NCBI GenBank assembly: GCA_018812925.1
Contig: JAHJCU010000004.1
Location: 186,001 to 250,000 of the forward strand
DNA: 64,000 bases
Reading direction: 5' to 3'
Origin: Candidatus Omnitrophota bacterium
GTDB lineage: Bacteria; CAIJMQ01
Position 1 is the stretch's first letter, and each line of letters opens with the position of its first letter. Positions 1 through 9,488 of the stretch are shown piece by piece. The notes beneath the pieces are model-generated. The model was not told the origin of the DNA. It saw nothing but the letters and a program-made list of their open reading frames with translations, and made no database searches. The translations under genes were made by a program, and so were the position numbers.

Positions 1-226
1 ATCATAATTTTGTAAGGTTATGTAGCGCTATTTATCAAAGTTTAAATTTTGCTCTGAACCAAGATTACTCTGATTCAGAACTTTGGGATGTGGATTATAT
101 ACGATAATATTATCTTTTTCAATTTTAGATATTTCTATATTACAGAATTTATCCTTCTTAGGAAATGACTGTTTACTGTAAAGATGATAATATACACAGT
201 GCATGAAATACAAAAATAAATTTAGT

Positions 227-346
227 GCCCCTAGTTTTCTTCCCCTATGATTTCCCTCTAGAAATTGCGAATGCAATTTCAGGGACTTTGGTCCTGGAAA
301 TTCCTTGAATTTCTCAGGGTATGAAATCAAGACTAGGGGACTAGGG
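227..346. repeat. Three-hairpin repeat, copy A1
   Basis: The core at 254-319 folds into three adjacent hairpins: GAAATTGC/GCAATTTC, GGACTTTGGTCC and GAAATTCC/GAATTTC, bracketed by CCCT and AGGG. Outside it, longer arms also pair (CCCCTAGT and TATGATTTC on the left with GAAATCA and ACTAGGGG on the right). The same core with altered stem sequences occurs at seven other intergenic places in the window. The rest of 1-378 shows no gene that I can support. The repeat ends about 30 bases before the start of the next gene. Confidence 0.8.
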
Positions 347-378
347 TCGAAAACAAACAGGGGTACAAGGAGGGAAAA

Positions 379-1437
379 ATGCGCAAAGAATCTTTAGAAT
401 TTTTAAAAGAGCTCGTGGAAACCCTATCTCCTTCGGGTTTTGAAACAGCAGTTCAAAAGGTTGTTGCAAACAGAATGAAAAAAATTACAAAAGATACTTC
501 TATTGATGTTATGGGAAATCTGACGGGGATTTTAAATAAAAACGCAAAGCCAAGAATTATGCTTGCAGCCCATTGCGATGAAATAGGGCTTATGGTTAAA
601 TTTATATCCGACGAGGGATTTATATATTTTACAACTATCGGTGGAATAGATTTGCATCTAATACCGGGAAGAAAAGTTTATATTAATACAAAAAAAGGCA
701 AGATATTGGGCGTAACGGGCAAAAAAGCAATCCACTTAATGGAAAAAGAGGAAAGAGAAAAAATATCCAAAATGGAAGATTTATGGATAGACATTGGCGC
801 AAAGGGCAAAAAACAAGCCCAAGAATTAGTGAGTATAGGAGACCCTATAACTTTTATAGAAGGCATGGATATTCTTAAGAACGATTTTCTGATTTCAAGA
901 GGTTTTGACGACAAAATGGGTGTTTATCTTGTTACAGAAATTATGGATGGACTTAAAGACAAAAAATTGTCTTCCTCGGTTTACGGAGTAATTACCGTTC
1001 AGGAAGAAGTAGGGCTAAGAGGAGCAATCCCTTCTACATTCAGGGTAGAACCTGATATAGGTATTTGTATCGAAGTGGCCCATGCAACAGACCATCCTTG
1101 TGTCGACAAAAAGAAAACAGGAGAATATAAAATTGGCTCAGGTCCTGTTATAAGCCGAGGCGCAAATATTAATCCAAAACTTTTTAATCTTTTGATAGAT
1201 ACAGCCAAGAAAGAAAAAATTCCCTGTCAAATTTTAGGCGAACCGGGAAGAACAGGAACTGATACAAATGTTATGCAATTAACAAAAGAGGGTGTTGCAA
1301 CCGCGCTTGTTTCCGTCCCTTTGAGATATATGCATACGCCGGTTGAATTGCTTTCCACCAAAGACCTTGACTATACAGCACGTCTGATTATTGCTTTAAT
1401 AAAAAGAATAAAACCCGGGATGGATTTTACACCGTAA
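379..1437 (+). CDS. M42 family metallopeptidase (glutamyl aminopeptidase/endoglucanase M type)
   Basis: This 352-residue protein is a cytoplasmic zinc aminopeptidase of the M42 family, which normally forms large oligomeric shells and trims peptides. Visible family features are AAHCDEIGLM (first metal ligands, about residue 62), GFDDKMG (bridging Asp), the VQEEVGLRGA motif with the catalytic and ligand glutamates (about 210), and the late GRTGTDTN motif. Length is normal. The ATG is preceded by AGGAGGG at the right distance. Family members are often misannotated as cellulases; peptidase activity is the better reading. It stands alone, 160 bases before rpsA. Confidence 0.93.
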   Translation: MRKESLEFLKELVETLSPSGFETAVQKVVANRMKKITKDTSIDVMGNLTGILNKNAKPRIMLAAHCDEIGLMVKFISDEGFIYFTTIGGIDLHLIPGRKVYINTKKGKILGVTGKKAIHLMEKEEREKISKMEDLWIDIGAKGKKQAQELVSIGDPITFIEGMDILKNDFLISRGFDDKMGVYLVTEIMDGLKDKKLSSSVYGVITVQEEVGLRGAIPSTFRVEPDIGICIEVAHATDHPCVDKKKTGEYKIGSGPVISRGANINPKLFNLLIDTAKKEKIPCQILGEPGRTGTDTNVMQLTKEGVATALVSVPLRYMHTPVELLSTKDLDYTARLIIALIKRIKPGMDFTP

Positions 1438-1596
1438 TAGCATAAAAGAAAAATTATCTAACGAATTTTCTCGCTTTGCCGTCAAGACAGGTCAAGTGGA
1501 AACGCTTGACAAAACTGATAAATTCAAATAACATACGCTTCCTTGTTGAAATTGTTATCACAAACAAATATTCTAAAAATAGGAATAAAGGGTTAA

Positions 1597-3216
1597 ATGA
1601 AAGTAACGGAATCCAAAAAAGATATGCAGTCCATTGAAGAATTGTACTTCTCTACTGTAAAATCTATTTCTGTTGGAGAAGTTGTGAAAGGCAAAATAGT
1701 CCAAATCAGCAAAGGAGAAGCCTTAATAGATATCGGGTATAAATCCGAAGGAATTATCTCCTTATCTAATTTTGATTCTCCCGAAGATTTAAAAGTTGGA
1801 GACGAAATGGAGGTTCTCGTTGAATCCAAAGAAAACCAAGACGGCATGGTAGGACTTTCTTTGGAAAAAGCAGATTTTATTAAAAATTGGGGTAAAATTC
1901 AGAAAGCTTATAATTCCGGCGAAATAATTAAGGGTAAAATTACCAAAAAAATCAAGGGTGGTTTTATTGTCAATGTGGGTATTCCGGGATTTCTACCCTC
2001 TTCGCAGGTAGATATAGAGCCATTAAAAAATCAAGATGATTTAGTAGGGAAAGAAAAAGAATTCAAGATCCTTAAGACCAACCAATGGAGAAAAAATGTA
2101 GTAGTTTCGCATAAAGCTTATCTGGAAGAAAATCGAGACCAGTCAAGGAAACATCTTCTTGAAACCTTAAAGCTAAAGGACATTGTTAAAGGCAGAGTTA
2201 AGAATATCACCGATTTTGGCGCGTTTATAGATCTTGGTGGACTTGATGGATTGCTTCATATTACCGATATTTCTTGGGGCAGAATTTCTCATCCTTCGGA
2301 GGTTTTAGCAATAGGCGAAGAAGTAGAAGTGGTAATATTGGAAATAGATCAAGAGAAAAAACGAGTTTCATTAGGATTAAAACAGAAGACTGCCGATCCT
2401 TGGGAATTGGTAGAGAAAAAATTTCCCCTTAATGCTAAAGTTAAGGGAACTGTTGTCAATATAACTAACTACGGGATTTTCCTTGAATTGGAAAAAGGGA
2501 TTGAAGGACTTATTCACATATCGGAATTGTCTTGGACAAAACATATATCCCATCCATCTCAGATGTTAAGCATAGGTGAAATAGTAGAAGCAATGGTAAT
2601 AAATATAGATAAAGCAAATAACAAGATTGCTTTGTCTATAAAGAGAACAGAATCCGACCCATGGCTTAAAATAAAAGATAAATATCCTAAAGGAACTAAA
2701 ATTAAGACCAAGGTGAGAACAATTACCGATTATGGGGTATTCGTTGAACTGGAAGAAGGAATAGAAGGGTTAGTACATGTTTCCGATTTGTCTTGGGCTC
2801 CCAGAACAGAGCATCCTTCCAAATCAGTCAAAAAAGGGGAAAAGTTAGAAGTATTGGTCTTGGATGTAGATCCTACCCAAAGGAAAATATCACTCGGCCG
2901 AAAACAGCTTTTACCTAACCCTTGGGAAGAAATTGACAAAAAATATAAAGTGGGAATGGAAATCAAAGGAACGGTTACTAAAGTAACCGATTTCGGCGCA
3001 TTTGTAGAAATTGAAGACGGAATAGAAGGACTTTTACATATATCTCAAATAAAAGACGAAACACCCAATGCCACTGAACAAGAGGGGGAAGTAATATCCG
3101 TTCAAGAGTTACTTAAGGTAGATGATAAAATAAAGGTAACAGTTGTAAGAATTAGTTCTGAAGAAAGAAAAATCGGGCTTAGTCTGGTAAAGAAGTTAAA
3201 GAAAAAGACAACCTAA
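1597..3216 (+). CDS. rpsA: 30S ribosomal protein S1
   Basis: The 539-residue protein has six S1 OB-fold repeats, at about residues 27-92, 108-175, 194-265, 280-350, 366-436 and 453-535. Repeats 3-6 carry the strong pattern TDFGAFIDLGGLDGLLHI or close variants. This is the six-repeat form of ribosomal protein S1, which binds mRNA leaders on the small subunit. Repeats 1 and 2 are the divergent ribosome-binding type. Length is close to the 557 residues of the E. coli protein. The ATG follows an AAGGG sequence. No cmk or ispH homologue, frequent partners elsewhere, is adjacent. Confidence 0.97.
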   Translation: MKVTESKKDMQSIEELYFSTVKSISVGEVVKGKIVQISKGEALIDIGYKSEGIISLSNFDSPEDLKVGDEMEVLVESKENQDGMVGLSLEKADFIKNWGKIQKAYNSGEIIKGKITKKIKGGFIVNVGIPGFLPSSQVDIEPLKNQDDLVGKEKEFKILKTNQWRKNVVVSHKAYLEENRDQSRKHLLETLKLKDIVKGRVKNITDFGAFIDLGGLDGLLHITDISWGRISHPSEVLAIGEEVEVVILEIDQEKKRVSLGLKQKTADPWELVEKKFPLNAKVKGTVVNITNYGIFLELEKGIEGLIHISELSWTKHISHPSQMLSIGEIVEAMVINIDKANNKIALSIKRTESDPWLKIKDKYPKGTKIKTKVRTITDYGVFVELEEGIEGLVHVSDLSWAPRTEHPSKSVKKGEKLEVLVLDVDPTQRKISLGRKQLLPNPWEEIDKKYKVGMEIKGTVTKVTDFGAFVEIEDGIEGLLHISQIKDETPNATEQEGEVISVQELLKVDDKIKVTVVRISSEERKIGLSLVKKLKKKTT

Positions 3217-3239
3217 TCCCCTACGGGTCAAACAAAAAA

Positions 3240-3557
3240 TTGAAAGCGGAAGTCATTAAGACAAATCTGTATTGTTTGCACTGCGAAAAAGAAACCCCGC
3301 ATGTTATAACATATGTAGGAGATTATGTTCATAAAATTGAATGTAATCTCTGTAATACACAGCTTCATATCGACAAAGAAAAAATATTAAAATTTTATAC
3401 TTCTAATGTTCTCAAAAGGCTTTTTACTAAACCTGAAAGGCTAACAGACGAATTGAGAAAAGACTTATCGTCTTTGTTAACTTCTCTGCCGTTTAGGATT
3501 GCATCAAAACCTTACCGTATGGCAAAGGAGCTTTTTAAAATTATTAAAGAAAAATGA
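3240..3557 (+). CDS. Small zinc-ribbon protein (bh-protein-like)
   Basis: A 105-residue protein with two CxxC pairs (LYCLHCEK near residue 11 and ECNLCNTQ near 35), a likely zinc ribbon, followed by a basic helical half containing TSLPFRIASKPYRMAKE. The overall pattern recalls the short uncharacterised 'bh protein' family of clostridia, recognised from memory. The reading frame opens with TTG at 3240 and has no clear Shine-Dalgarno sequence, so the start is uncertain. It lies 23 bases after rpsA and may be cotranscribed with it. No function is proposed. Confidence 0.7.
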   Translation: MKAEVIKTNLYCLHCEKETPHVITYVGDYVHKIECNLCNTQLHIDKEKILKFYTSNVLKRLFTKPERLTDELRKDLSSLLTSLPFRIASKPYRMAKELFKIIKEK

Positions 3558-3653
3558 TTGCAGACTCAGCTGCCATAATATTGGCAGGCGGAGATTATCA
3601 AATACAGCTTACAAAAATGAAGCAATTTTAAAATCACTGTAATCTTTTTAAAA

Positions 3654-3681
3654 ATCCCTGCCAAAATAGATAGGCGGGGAT
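3654..3681. repeat. Short GC-rich palindrome, intergenic relative of the in-frame elements
   Basis: Arms ATCCCTGCC (3654-3662) and GGCGGGGAT (3673-3681) pair around a 10-base loop. The ends CCCGCC and GGCAGG match those of the palindromes found inside five genes of this window. A second small hairpin, CTGCCA/TGGCAG at 3571-3588, lies just upstream and is followed by GCGG. A TATAAT sequence abuts the right arm (3681-3686), 11 bases before the next start codon; it lacks a good -35 partner. Confidence 0.55.
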
Positions 3682-3696
3682 ATAATCACGTCTTAA

Positions 3697-4848
3697 ATGA
3701 AAGCCAAAAACCTACTATCTCCCGTTCTTATAATCGCGCTTTTAGCTTTTATAGCAATAGGCAGTACGTTATTAATTAAAAATAAGAGAAACCAACTGCA
3801 TCAAATCCGATATCAAGAAGCCAATGCTCTCCTAAGAGATTCAAAATATGCAGAAGCGTTGACAATTCTAAAAGCTATTTATCCTAAAATTAAAGGGGAA
3901 ACACAAACGGAAATTCTTTATCAAATCGGGATTTGCTATCAAAAAACAGGCGAAATAACAGAAGCTAAAAAATATTGGGACAAGGTTTTGAATTCTAAAT
4001 ACTCTTTCCATCATCCGGAAATATATTACGAGTTTGCTCAACAAAGATTAAGAGAAGCAAATTTTGAAGAAGCGCAATTTTATTACTCACAGATTACAGA
4101 AAAATTCCCCTCTCACTCGTTAGCCGGAAATGCAACATTAGGTCCCGTAGACATATACATAGCCAAAAGAGAATTTGAGAAAGCAAGGCAATACTGCGAG
4201 GAAATAATAGAAAACCTAGATTATTCTTCAAAAATCAGAGAAATAACTATAGATAAACTTGGCGAAATTAATATAAATCTATTGTTTTCTCCCCTTGTTA
4301 CCGATATAAGCGAAATTTATTCAGTAAAAGCAGGAGATAGTTTGTTTTCAATATCCAGAAAATTTAATACAACGATTGCTCTGCTGGTGCGAGCAAATAA
4401 TCTGCCAAATAGCGTCATAAAACCCGGCCAAAAACTAAAAATCACTATCAATAAATTTTCTATTTTGGTGCATGTTGACAAACAAGATTTATTTTTACAT
4501 TACGACGATAAATCATTCAAAAGATACAAAATAGCTGTTGGAGCAAAAGAGACCCCTACTCCGCTGGGGACTTTCGAAATAAGAGAAAAAATTAAAGATC
4601 CTACGTGGTATCCTGCAGGAGGAGGAGTAGTGCCACCTCATTCAGCACAAAATCTTTTGGGTTCAAGATGGATGGGGTTATGGGAAACAGGTAAAAAAAC
4701 CGGTTACGGTCTCCATGAAGCTATCGAACCTTCAGACATAAGCACATATATAAGTAACGGATGTATTAGAATGGTAAAAAGCGACTTGGAAGAAATTTAT
4801 GATATTGTTACAATTGGAACTGGAGTAATTATACAAAGTAAAGAATAA
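3697..4848 (+). CDS. L,D-transpeptidase with TPR and LysM domains
   Basis: The 383-residue protein starts with one membrane anchor (residues 8-26), then TPR-like helices (35-185), a LysM peptidoglycan-binding domain (about 210-256, AGDSLFSISRKFNTTIALL) and a YkuD domain (262-382). The catalytic motif GYGLHEAIEP...SNGCIRM holds the conserved His, Ser-Asp and nucleophilic Cys. Such enzymes make 3-3 cross-links in peptidoglycan or attach proteins to it on the periplasmic side. The TPR-LysM-YkuD order is unusual but seen in candidate phyla. The gene is followed by accA after 18 bases. Confidence 0.92.
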   Translation: MKAKNLLSPVLIIALLAFIAIGSTLLIKNKRNQLHQIRYQEANALLRDSKYAEALTILKAIYPKIKGETQTEILYQIGICYQKTGEITEAKKYWDKVLNSKYSFHHPEIYYEFAQQRLREANFEEAQFYYSQITEKFPSHSLAGNATLGPVDIYIAKREFEKARQYCEEIIENLDYSSKIREITIDKLGEININLLFSPLVTDISEIYSVKAGDSLFSISRKFNTTIALLVRANNLPNSVIKPGQKLKITINKFSILVHVDKQDLFLHYDDKSFKRYKIAVGAKETPTPLGTFEIREKIKDPTWYPAGGGVVPPHSAQNLLGSRWMGLWETGKKTGYGLHEAIEPSDISTYISNGCIRMVKSDLEEIYDIVTIGTGVIIQSKE

Positions 4849-4866
4849 CAGATAGGGAAAGCATAG

Positions 4867-5826
4867 ATGCATATAAAAGAATTGGAATTTGAAAAACCGA
4901 TTATAGAACTGGAAAAAAGGATTCAGGAACTGAAATCTTCCAGTTCCGACGAGGGATTTGATTTATCAAAAGAAATAAAAGATTTAGAGGAAAAAGTTAA
5001 TGATAAAAAAATGGAAATATTCAGAAATATAACCGCTTGGCAAAGAACTCAAATAGCAAGACATCCCAAACGTCCATACACTCTTGATTACATTGGACTT
5101 ATAATGGAAGACTTCATAGAATTGCATGGAGACAGAACGTTTTACGACGACCTTGCAATTGTAGGAGGCATCGCTTCTTTGGATGAAAGAACAGTGGTTG
5201 TAATCGGACATCAAAAGGGGCGAGACACAAAAGAAAATTTAAAACGCAATTTCGGGATGGCCAATCCTGAAGGTTACAGAAAAGCACTGCGATTAATGAA
5301 ATTTGCTGAAAAATTCTCTTTTCCCGTAATAACTTTTATTGACACTCCTGGCGCATATCCAGGCATAGGTGCAGAAGAAAGAGGACAAGCTTGCGCTATA
5401 GCAACAAATTTAAAAGAAATGGCTTCTTTGACTGTTCCGATAGTTACAGTAGTAATCGGAGAGGGAGGAAGCGGCGGAGCTTTGGGTATAAGCATAGGCA
5501 ATTATATCTATATGCTGGAATACTCTGTTTATTACGTATGCAGTCCCGAAGCATGTAGTTCCATATTATGGAGAGATGTATCAAAGGCAACCATAGCGGC
5601 AGAACTGCAAGGCATTACCGGTAAAGACCTTTTAAAATTCGGCGTAATTGATGGAATAATTCCCGAAACACTTGGAGGAAGTCATAAAAACCCGGAAGAA
5701 ACCGCAAAGAACATCAAGACAACTTTAAAAAAGGCGTTTGAGGAACTCTGTTCTATGCCAACTGAAAAACTTATTAGTCAAAGATATGAAAAATATAGAA
5801 AAATAGGGGAATATTCTACAATTTAA
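4867..5826 (+). CDS. accA: Acetyl-CoA carboxylase carboxyltransferase subunit alpha
   Basis: This is the alpha half of the carboxyltransferase that moves the carboxyl group from biotin to acetyl-CoA, the first step of fatty acid synthesis. The 319 residues match the bacterial AccA length. The N-terminal coiled coil is followed by the typical [19 protein letters not shown] segment, [28 protein letters not shown] and [11 protein letters not shown] oxyanion-hole motifs. No accD is in the window, although a biotin ligase lies at 24.2 kb. It is tightly spaced between the L,D-transpeptidase and a lipoprotein. Confidence 0.97.
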   Translation: MHIKELEFEKPIIELEKRIQELKSSSSDEGFDLSKEIKDLEEKVNDKKMEIFRNITAWQRTQIARHPKRPYTLDYIGLIMEDFIELHGDRTFYDDLAIVGGIASLDERTVVVIGHQKGRDTKENLKRNFGMANPEGYRKALRLMKFAEKFSFPVITFIDTPGAYPGIGAEERGQACAIATNLKEMASLTVPIVTVVIGEGGSGGALGISIGNYIYMLEYSVYYVCSPEACSSILWRDVSKATIAAELQGITGKDLLKFGVIDGIIPETLGGSHKNPEETAKNIKTTLKKAFEELCSMPTEKLISQRYEKYRKIGEYSTI

Positions 5827-5834
5827 ACAAAACA

Positions 5835-7079
5835 ATGAAAAAACTAATTTGGGCTTTTTTAACAATTCTCATTTTTTCCTGCGGATGCGCTACTACTTCC
5901 TTAAAAGAGGATAGATCAAGGCAAAGGTCTTCTCCTCCTAACGCATCACAAACTCGACTATCGCAGGAAGAACAAAAAGTTGCAAGTCAAGACGCATATG
6001 AAAATTTCAAATCGGCTTCAGAACTTATAGTCCCGGCCGACATATCAAATTTTCATATATTCACAGAAGTATTAAAAAAAGGATGGGGAGGAGAAAATAA
6101 AAATCTGGAAAAATTACTTTCAGATAACGAACCTGCATTTAAAGAGTTTCAAAACAGCTTGGATAAAAAGCAGTTAACTCTTCCTGCATTTAAAAACTAC
6201 GAAGAGCGCAGAGAATGTCTTTTCATTCTTGATAGATTGAGAGAACTTACGAGACTATTAAATTTAAAGTTCCAATTCCAAATTTATAAAAAGGATTATG
6301 TCAAAGCCATGCAATGTTGTTTTGACATTGCAAGATTTGGACAACTTTTGGAAAAAGGTGGCAATTCCTTATCTAAAAGAATGGGAATGGCGATAGAATC
6401 CAACGGATACAAGAATTTAAGAGATACTGTTTTCCTTCAAACAAATAGACCAAATTATCCCCACCTTTTAGAAAATATCCAATCCTTACAAAAGAACGTA
6501 GATGTCAGGAAACATTTCGAAGAAATATTGAAAAAAGAATTCGTTGATATCAAATTCAACGTTTCCCCTTTATTGTTATCTGAAATAGACTGGCAAAAAT
6601 TTATAGAGAGCTATCAAGCAAGCGGATATACTCAAGAAGATGTAGAGCAAAGTGTTAGAGCCTGTTATGTTGACGCCATGAAAGATATCAATTTACCTTA
6701 CAATAAAGGATTAAAAGCATGGGCATTGGAAGAAAATCCCCAGAATCCGGTAAGACAAATATTTATGCCTGTCTTGAGGAATATGTATATAGAGTGTGGG
6801 CGACTAGACACAGAGAGAGACGCAACTTTTATAATTATCGGATTGGAATATTACTATAATAAAAACAAGCAATATCCAGGAAAACTCTCCGACCTTGTCC
6901 CAACCTATCTTCCCTATTTGCCGAATGACCCTTTCAGCGCAGAGCCTTTTATTTATCAAAGAAGAGGCAAAGGTTGGATAATGCATAGCATAGGCAATGA
7001 TTTAAAAAACGACTTCGGGCAAATATCCAGCTACTTATCTAAAGACGGCACAGGCGATATAATATTTTATAAGGAATAA
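5835..7079 (+). CDS. Lipoprotein with a pseudopilin-like C-terminal segment
   Basis: The 414-residue product begins with a lipoprotein signal peptide (MKKLIWAFLTILIFSCGC), so it is probably lipid-anchored. A low-complexity linker is followed by a helical body. The last 90 residues (YYYNKNKQYPGKLSDLVP...LPNDPFS...) resemble the C-terminal part of GspG-like pseudopilins, where 'DPF/W' and a following glycine form the calcium loop. Similar lipoproteins occur in planctomycetes and related phyla. It starts 8 bases after accA and is likely cotranscribed. Function unknown. It converges on the phosphofructokinase gene. Confidence 0.75.
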   Translation: MKKLIWAFLTILIFSCGCATTSLKEDRSRQRSSPPNASQTRLSQEEQKVASQDAYENFKSASELIVPADISNFHIFTEVLKKGWGGENKNLEKLLSDNEPAFKEFQNSLDKKQLTLPAFKNYEERRECLFILDRLRELTRLLNLKFQFQIYKKDYVKAMQCCFDIARFGQLLEKGGNSLSKRMGMAIESNGYKNLRDTVFLQTNRPNYPHLLENIQSLQKNVDVRKHFEEILKKEFVDIKFNVSPLLLSEIDWQKFIESYQASGYTQEDVEQSVRACYVDAMKDINLPYNKGLKAWALEENPQNPVRQIFMPVLRNMYIECGRLDTERDATFIIIGLEYYYNKNKQYPGKLSDLVPTYLPYLPNDPFSAEPFIYQRRGKGWIMHSIGNDLKNDFGQISSYLSKDGTGDIIFYKE

Positions 7080-7091
7080 AGTATATTTTAT

Positions 7092-8162
7092 TTATCCAAA
7101 GAAAACCTTAGCTTCTTCCAAAAGGTCATTATTAACGACTCTTATTTCACCAACCGCTTCTTCAAGAGGAACAGACACAAGTTCTCCTTTTCTAAGGGCC
7201 GCCATTTTGCCGAATTCTTCTTTTTTAACCATATCTATGGCTTTAAGTCCTAATCTGGTGGCAAAATATCTGTCAAATGCCGAAGGAGAACCTCCTCTTT
7301 GCAGATGTCCTAAAATAACAGAACGAGTTTCAATACCCGTTCTGTTTTCTATTTCTTTTTCCAAAGCTTTTGCTATTCCGCCCAATTTTACATGTCCAAA
7401 AGAATCAGTTCCTTCAGATTGAGTGAAGAATTTTCCCGCCTGCTTGCTTTCGCAAGAAGCGGGCAGGTCTCCACCCTTTGGAAGCGCGCCTTCGGCAACC
7501 GCAATAATACTGTAAAGTTTGCCGTTTTCTTTTCTTTTATTTATTACTTTACAAACTTCATCTATGTTAAAAGGCTCTTCAGGAATAAGGATTACATGGG
7601 CTCCGCCCGCTATCCCGCCTTCAAGAGCAATCCAACCGGCATGTCGTCCCATTACTTCTACGACCAAAACTCTATGATGAGACTTTGCAGTTGTATGAAG
7701 AGAATCTATTGCTTCAGATACGCGATTGATTGCTGTATCAAAGCCAAAACAAATATCCGTAGCCGAAAGGTCGTTATCTATTGTTTTTGGGACACCTACT
7801 ACCTTAACGCCTTTTTTACTCAATTTATTTGCGACTCCGAGCGTATCGTCTCCGCCTATAGCTACTAAAGCATGAAGACCGAGTTGATTCATGTTCTCTA
7901 TCGCTTTTTGCTCTCCGCCTTCTTCTTTATACGGATTTGTTCTAGAAGTTCCAAGAATTGTTCCTCCTTCGCGATGAATATCTTCCACTTTATCTATACT
8001 TATTTCTTCGACGTTTTTGTTAAGCAGTCCGCGCCATCCGTCTTTTATTCCTATTATTTCGTACCCCAATTTTTCACCTTTTACTACCACAGCACGTATT
8101 ACCGCGTTTAACCCAGGAGCGTCTCCGCCACCGGTCAGCACGCCTATTTTCTTCTTTTCCAT
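7092..8162 (-). CDS. pfp: 6-phosphofructokinase, pyrophosphate-type
   Basis: A 356-residue phosphofructokinase that phosphorylates fructose 6-phosphate in glycolysis. Family motifs are GGGDAPGLNAVIRAVV, GTSRTNPY, the substrate motif PKTIDNDL and MGRHAGWIA. The donor-site signature reads GGDDT (Asp where ATP enzymes have Gly) and PKTIDND (Lys where ATP enzymes have PGTIDND); both changes mark PPi-dependent enzymes, which work reversibly. Residues about 233-243 (PASCESKQAG region) are encoded by an inserted 33-bp palindrome. The start overlaps the coaBC stop by 19 bases and has a GGGAGG ribosome site inside coaBC. Confidence 0.93.
   Translation of the reverse strand: MEKKKIGVLTGGGDAPGLNAVIRAVVVKGEKLGYEIIGIKDGWRGLLNKNVEEISIDKVEDIHREGGTILGTSRTNPYKEEGGEQKAIENMNQLGLHALVAIGGDDTLGVANKLSKKGVKVVGVPKTIDNDLSATDICFGFDTAINRVSEAIDSLHTTAKSHHRVLVVEVMGRHAGWIALEGGIAGGAHVILIPEEPFNIDEVCKVINKRKENGKLYSIIAVAEGALPKGGDLPASCESKQAGKFFTQSEGTDSFGHVKLGGIAKALEKEIENRTGIETRSVILGHLQRGGSPSAFDRYFATRLGLKAIDMVKKEEFGKMAALRKGELVSVPLEEAVGEIRVVNNDLLEEAKVFFG
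7435..7467 (-). repeat. In-frame palindromic element in the PPi-phosphofructokinase gene
   Basis: A 33-bp GC-rich palindrome: on the + strand it runs from CCCGCCTGCTTGC to GAAGCGGGCAGG, with arms GCTTGC/GCAAG and CCCGC/GCGGG. It adds 11 residues to the enzyme between GALPKGGD and FFTQSEG, where relatives have a short loop. It is nearly identical, as a reverse complement, to the element in valS at 10464-10496. Length is a multiple of 3, so the frame is preserved. Confidence 0.85.
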
Positions 8163-9427
8163 TTGTTCCTCCCGATGTTTTGTATTTTATCAAGAATTTT
8201 ATCCGCCAATTCTATTTTGGAAAGTAGCGGCATTTTTTCTATTTTACCGTTTTTATCAATAAAAACAGCTTTATTGGTATCACTACAAAAACCCGAGTTT
8301 TTCATAATGATGTCATTTGCTACAATCAAGTCAAGATTCTTTGTTTTCAATTTTTCCTTAGCTACATCTATCTGATTTTCTGTTTCTATGGAAAATCCGA
8401 CCGTTATTTTGTTTTTCTTTATTTTACCAACTTCCAATAATATATCGGAATTCGGGACAAGTTTAATATCCCACGACCCTTCTGCTCTTTTTCTTTTTTG
8501 CTTCGTAAAAGTTTTCGGCTTAAAATCACCTATCGCAGAAGCCATTATCAATACATCTGTAGAGGCTAAATTTTCAATTACTTTATCTCTCATTTGCCTT
8601 GCAGTTACAACATTTATAATTTCAATTCCACCTGGTTGAGAAAGCAAAGTTGGGGCTGAAATTAATTTAACATCTGCTCCTCTTATTTTTGCCGCTTGAG
8701 CCAAAGCATAACCCATTTTGCCTGATGAAGCATTCCCAATAAAACGAATAGGGTCAAGAAATTCCCGAGTGCCTCCTGCAGTTATTAGAATTTTCACGCT
8801 TCTAAGATCTTCCCCGCCTGCTTGTCCCGATGTAACATCAGGGCGGGCAGGTTTTGCTGATAGGGCATGCTTAATATTTTTTATAATACTCTCTATTGAA
8901 GCAAACCTTCCTTCTCCTATTTTACCGCTTGCTAAAACGCCTTTATCAACAGGAACTATATAATAGCCCTTATCTTTCAATTTACCTAAATTTTCTCTAA
9001 AAATTACATTTTTATACATACCCTCATCCATTGCGGGAGCAAAGATTATAGGACCTTGAAAAGAAATAAGAAGCGTAGAAAGTAAATCGTCGGCTATACC
9101 GCACGCTGTTTTCGATATTATGTTGGCGGTGGCAGGAGCTACAAACATCGCATCAGCCCACTGCGTAAGTTTGATATGAACAAGTTCCTCATGGTTTGAG
9201 GCCTGAATCTGGGTATTTTTGTCCAGTTTATTAAACATCTTCAAATAAACAGGATTTCCAGAAAGCGTTTGGAAAGTCAGAGGATTAATAAATTTAGTAG
9301 CATTATCTGTCATCACAACTTTTACCTGCGCGCCGTCTTCCTGTAATTTTCTTAGCAATTGGCACGATTTATAACAGGCAATGCTACCTGTTACACCTAA
9401 TATAAATTTTTTACCCTCAAATATCAT
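8144..9427 (-). CDS. coaBC: Bifunctional phosphopantothenoylcysteine decarboxylase / phosphopantothenate-cysteine ligase
   Basis: This 427-residue fusion carries out two steps of coenzyme A synthesis. The CoaC flavoprotein half (residues 1-185) has GVTGSIACYKSCQLLRKLQ and the PAMDEGMY segment. The CoaB half (205-427) has the nucleotide-binding ITAGGTREFLDPIRFIGN motif and ends with a typical KKNKITVGFS...ANDI stretch. Both halves are intact. The linker contains the peptide KPARPDVTSGQAGG encoded by an inserted palindrome. With coaX at 24.9 kb, two CoA-pathway genes lie in the window. It probably forms an operon with rpoZ upstream and PPi-PFK downstream. Confidence 0.96.
   Translation of the reverse strand: MIFEGKKFILGVTGSIACYKSCQLLRKLQEDGAQVKVVMTDNATKFINPLTFQTLSGNPVYLKMFNKLDKNTQIQASNHEELVHIKLTQWADAMFVAPATANIISKTACGIADDLLSTLLISFQGPIIFAPAMDEGMYKNVIFRENLGKLKDKGYYIVPVDKGVLASGKIGEGRFASIESIIKNIKHALSAKPARPDVTSGQAGGEDLRSVKILITAGGTREFLDPIRFIGNASSGKMGYALAQAAKIRGADVKLISAPTLLSQPGGIEIINVVTARQMRDKVIENLASTDVLIMASAIGDFKPKTFTKQKRKRAEGSWDIKLVPNSDILLEVGKIKKNKITVGFSIETENQIDVAKEKLKTKNLDLIVANDIIMKNSGFCSDTNKAVFIDKNGKIEKMPLLSKIELADKILDKIQNIGRNKWKRRK
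8813..8851 (-). repeat. In-frame palindromic element in coaBC
   Basis: A 39-bp palindrome with outer ends CCCGCCTGCTTG and GGGCGGGCAGG and an inner stem CCCGATGT/ACATCAGGG. It is placed exactly in frame (13 codons) in the linker between the CoaC and CoaB domains, a position where an insertion is harmless. Its ends match those of the elements in the PPi-PFK, valS and pflX-like genes, but the central part differs. Confidence 0.82.
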
Positions 9428-9488
9428 TTGCTTTTACTTTCTATAAGACAAATTTTCTCGTTAATTGAAAAAGGATTTTATATCCCCC

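Noticed and set aside
28-330. A 100-codon open frame on the minus strand at the left edge
   Set aside because: Its first third is the three-hairpin repeat A1, there is no ribosome site and no recognisable domain; the rest is AT-rich and unsupported.
7392-7868. A long frame on the + strand opposite the phosphofructokinase
   Set aside because: Antisense shadow of a well conserved enzyme; its translation shows no domain.
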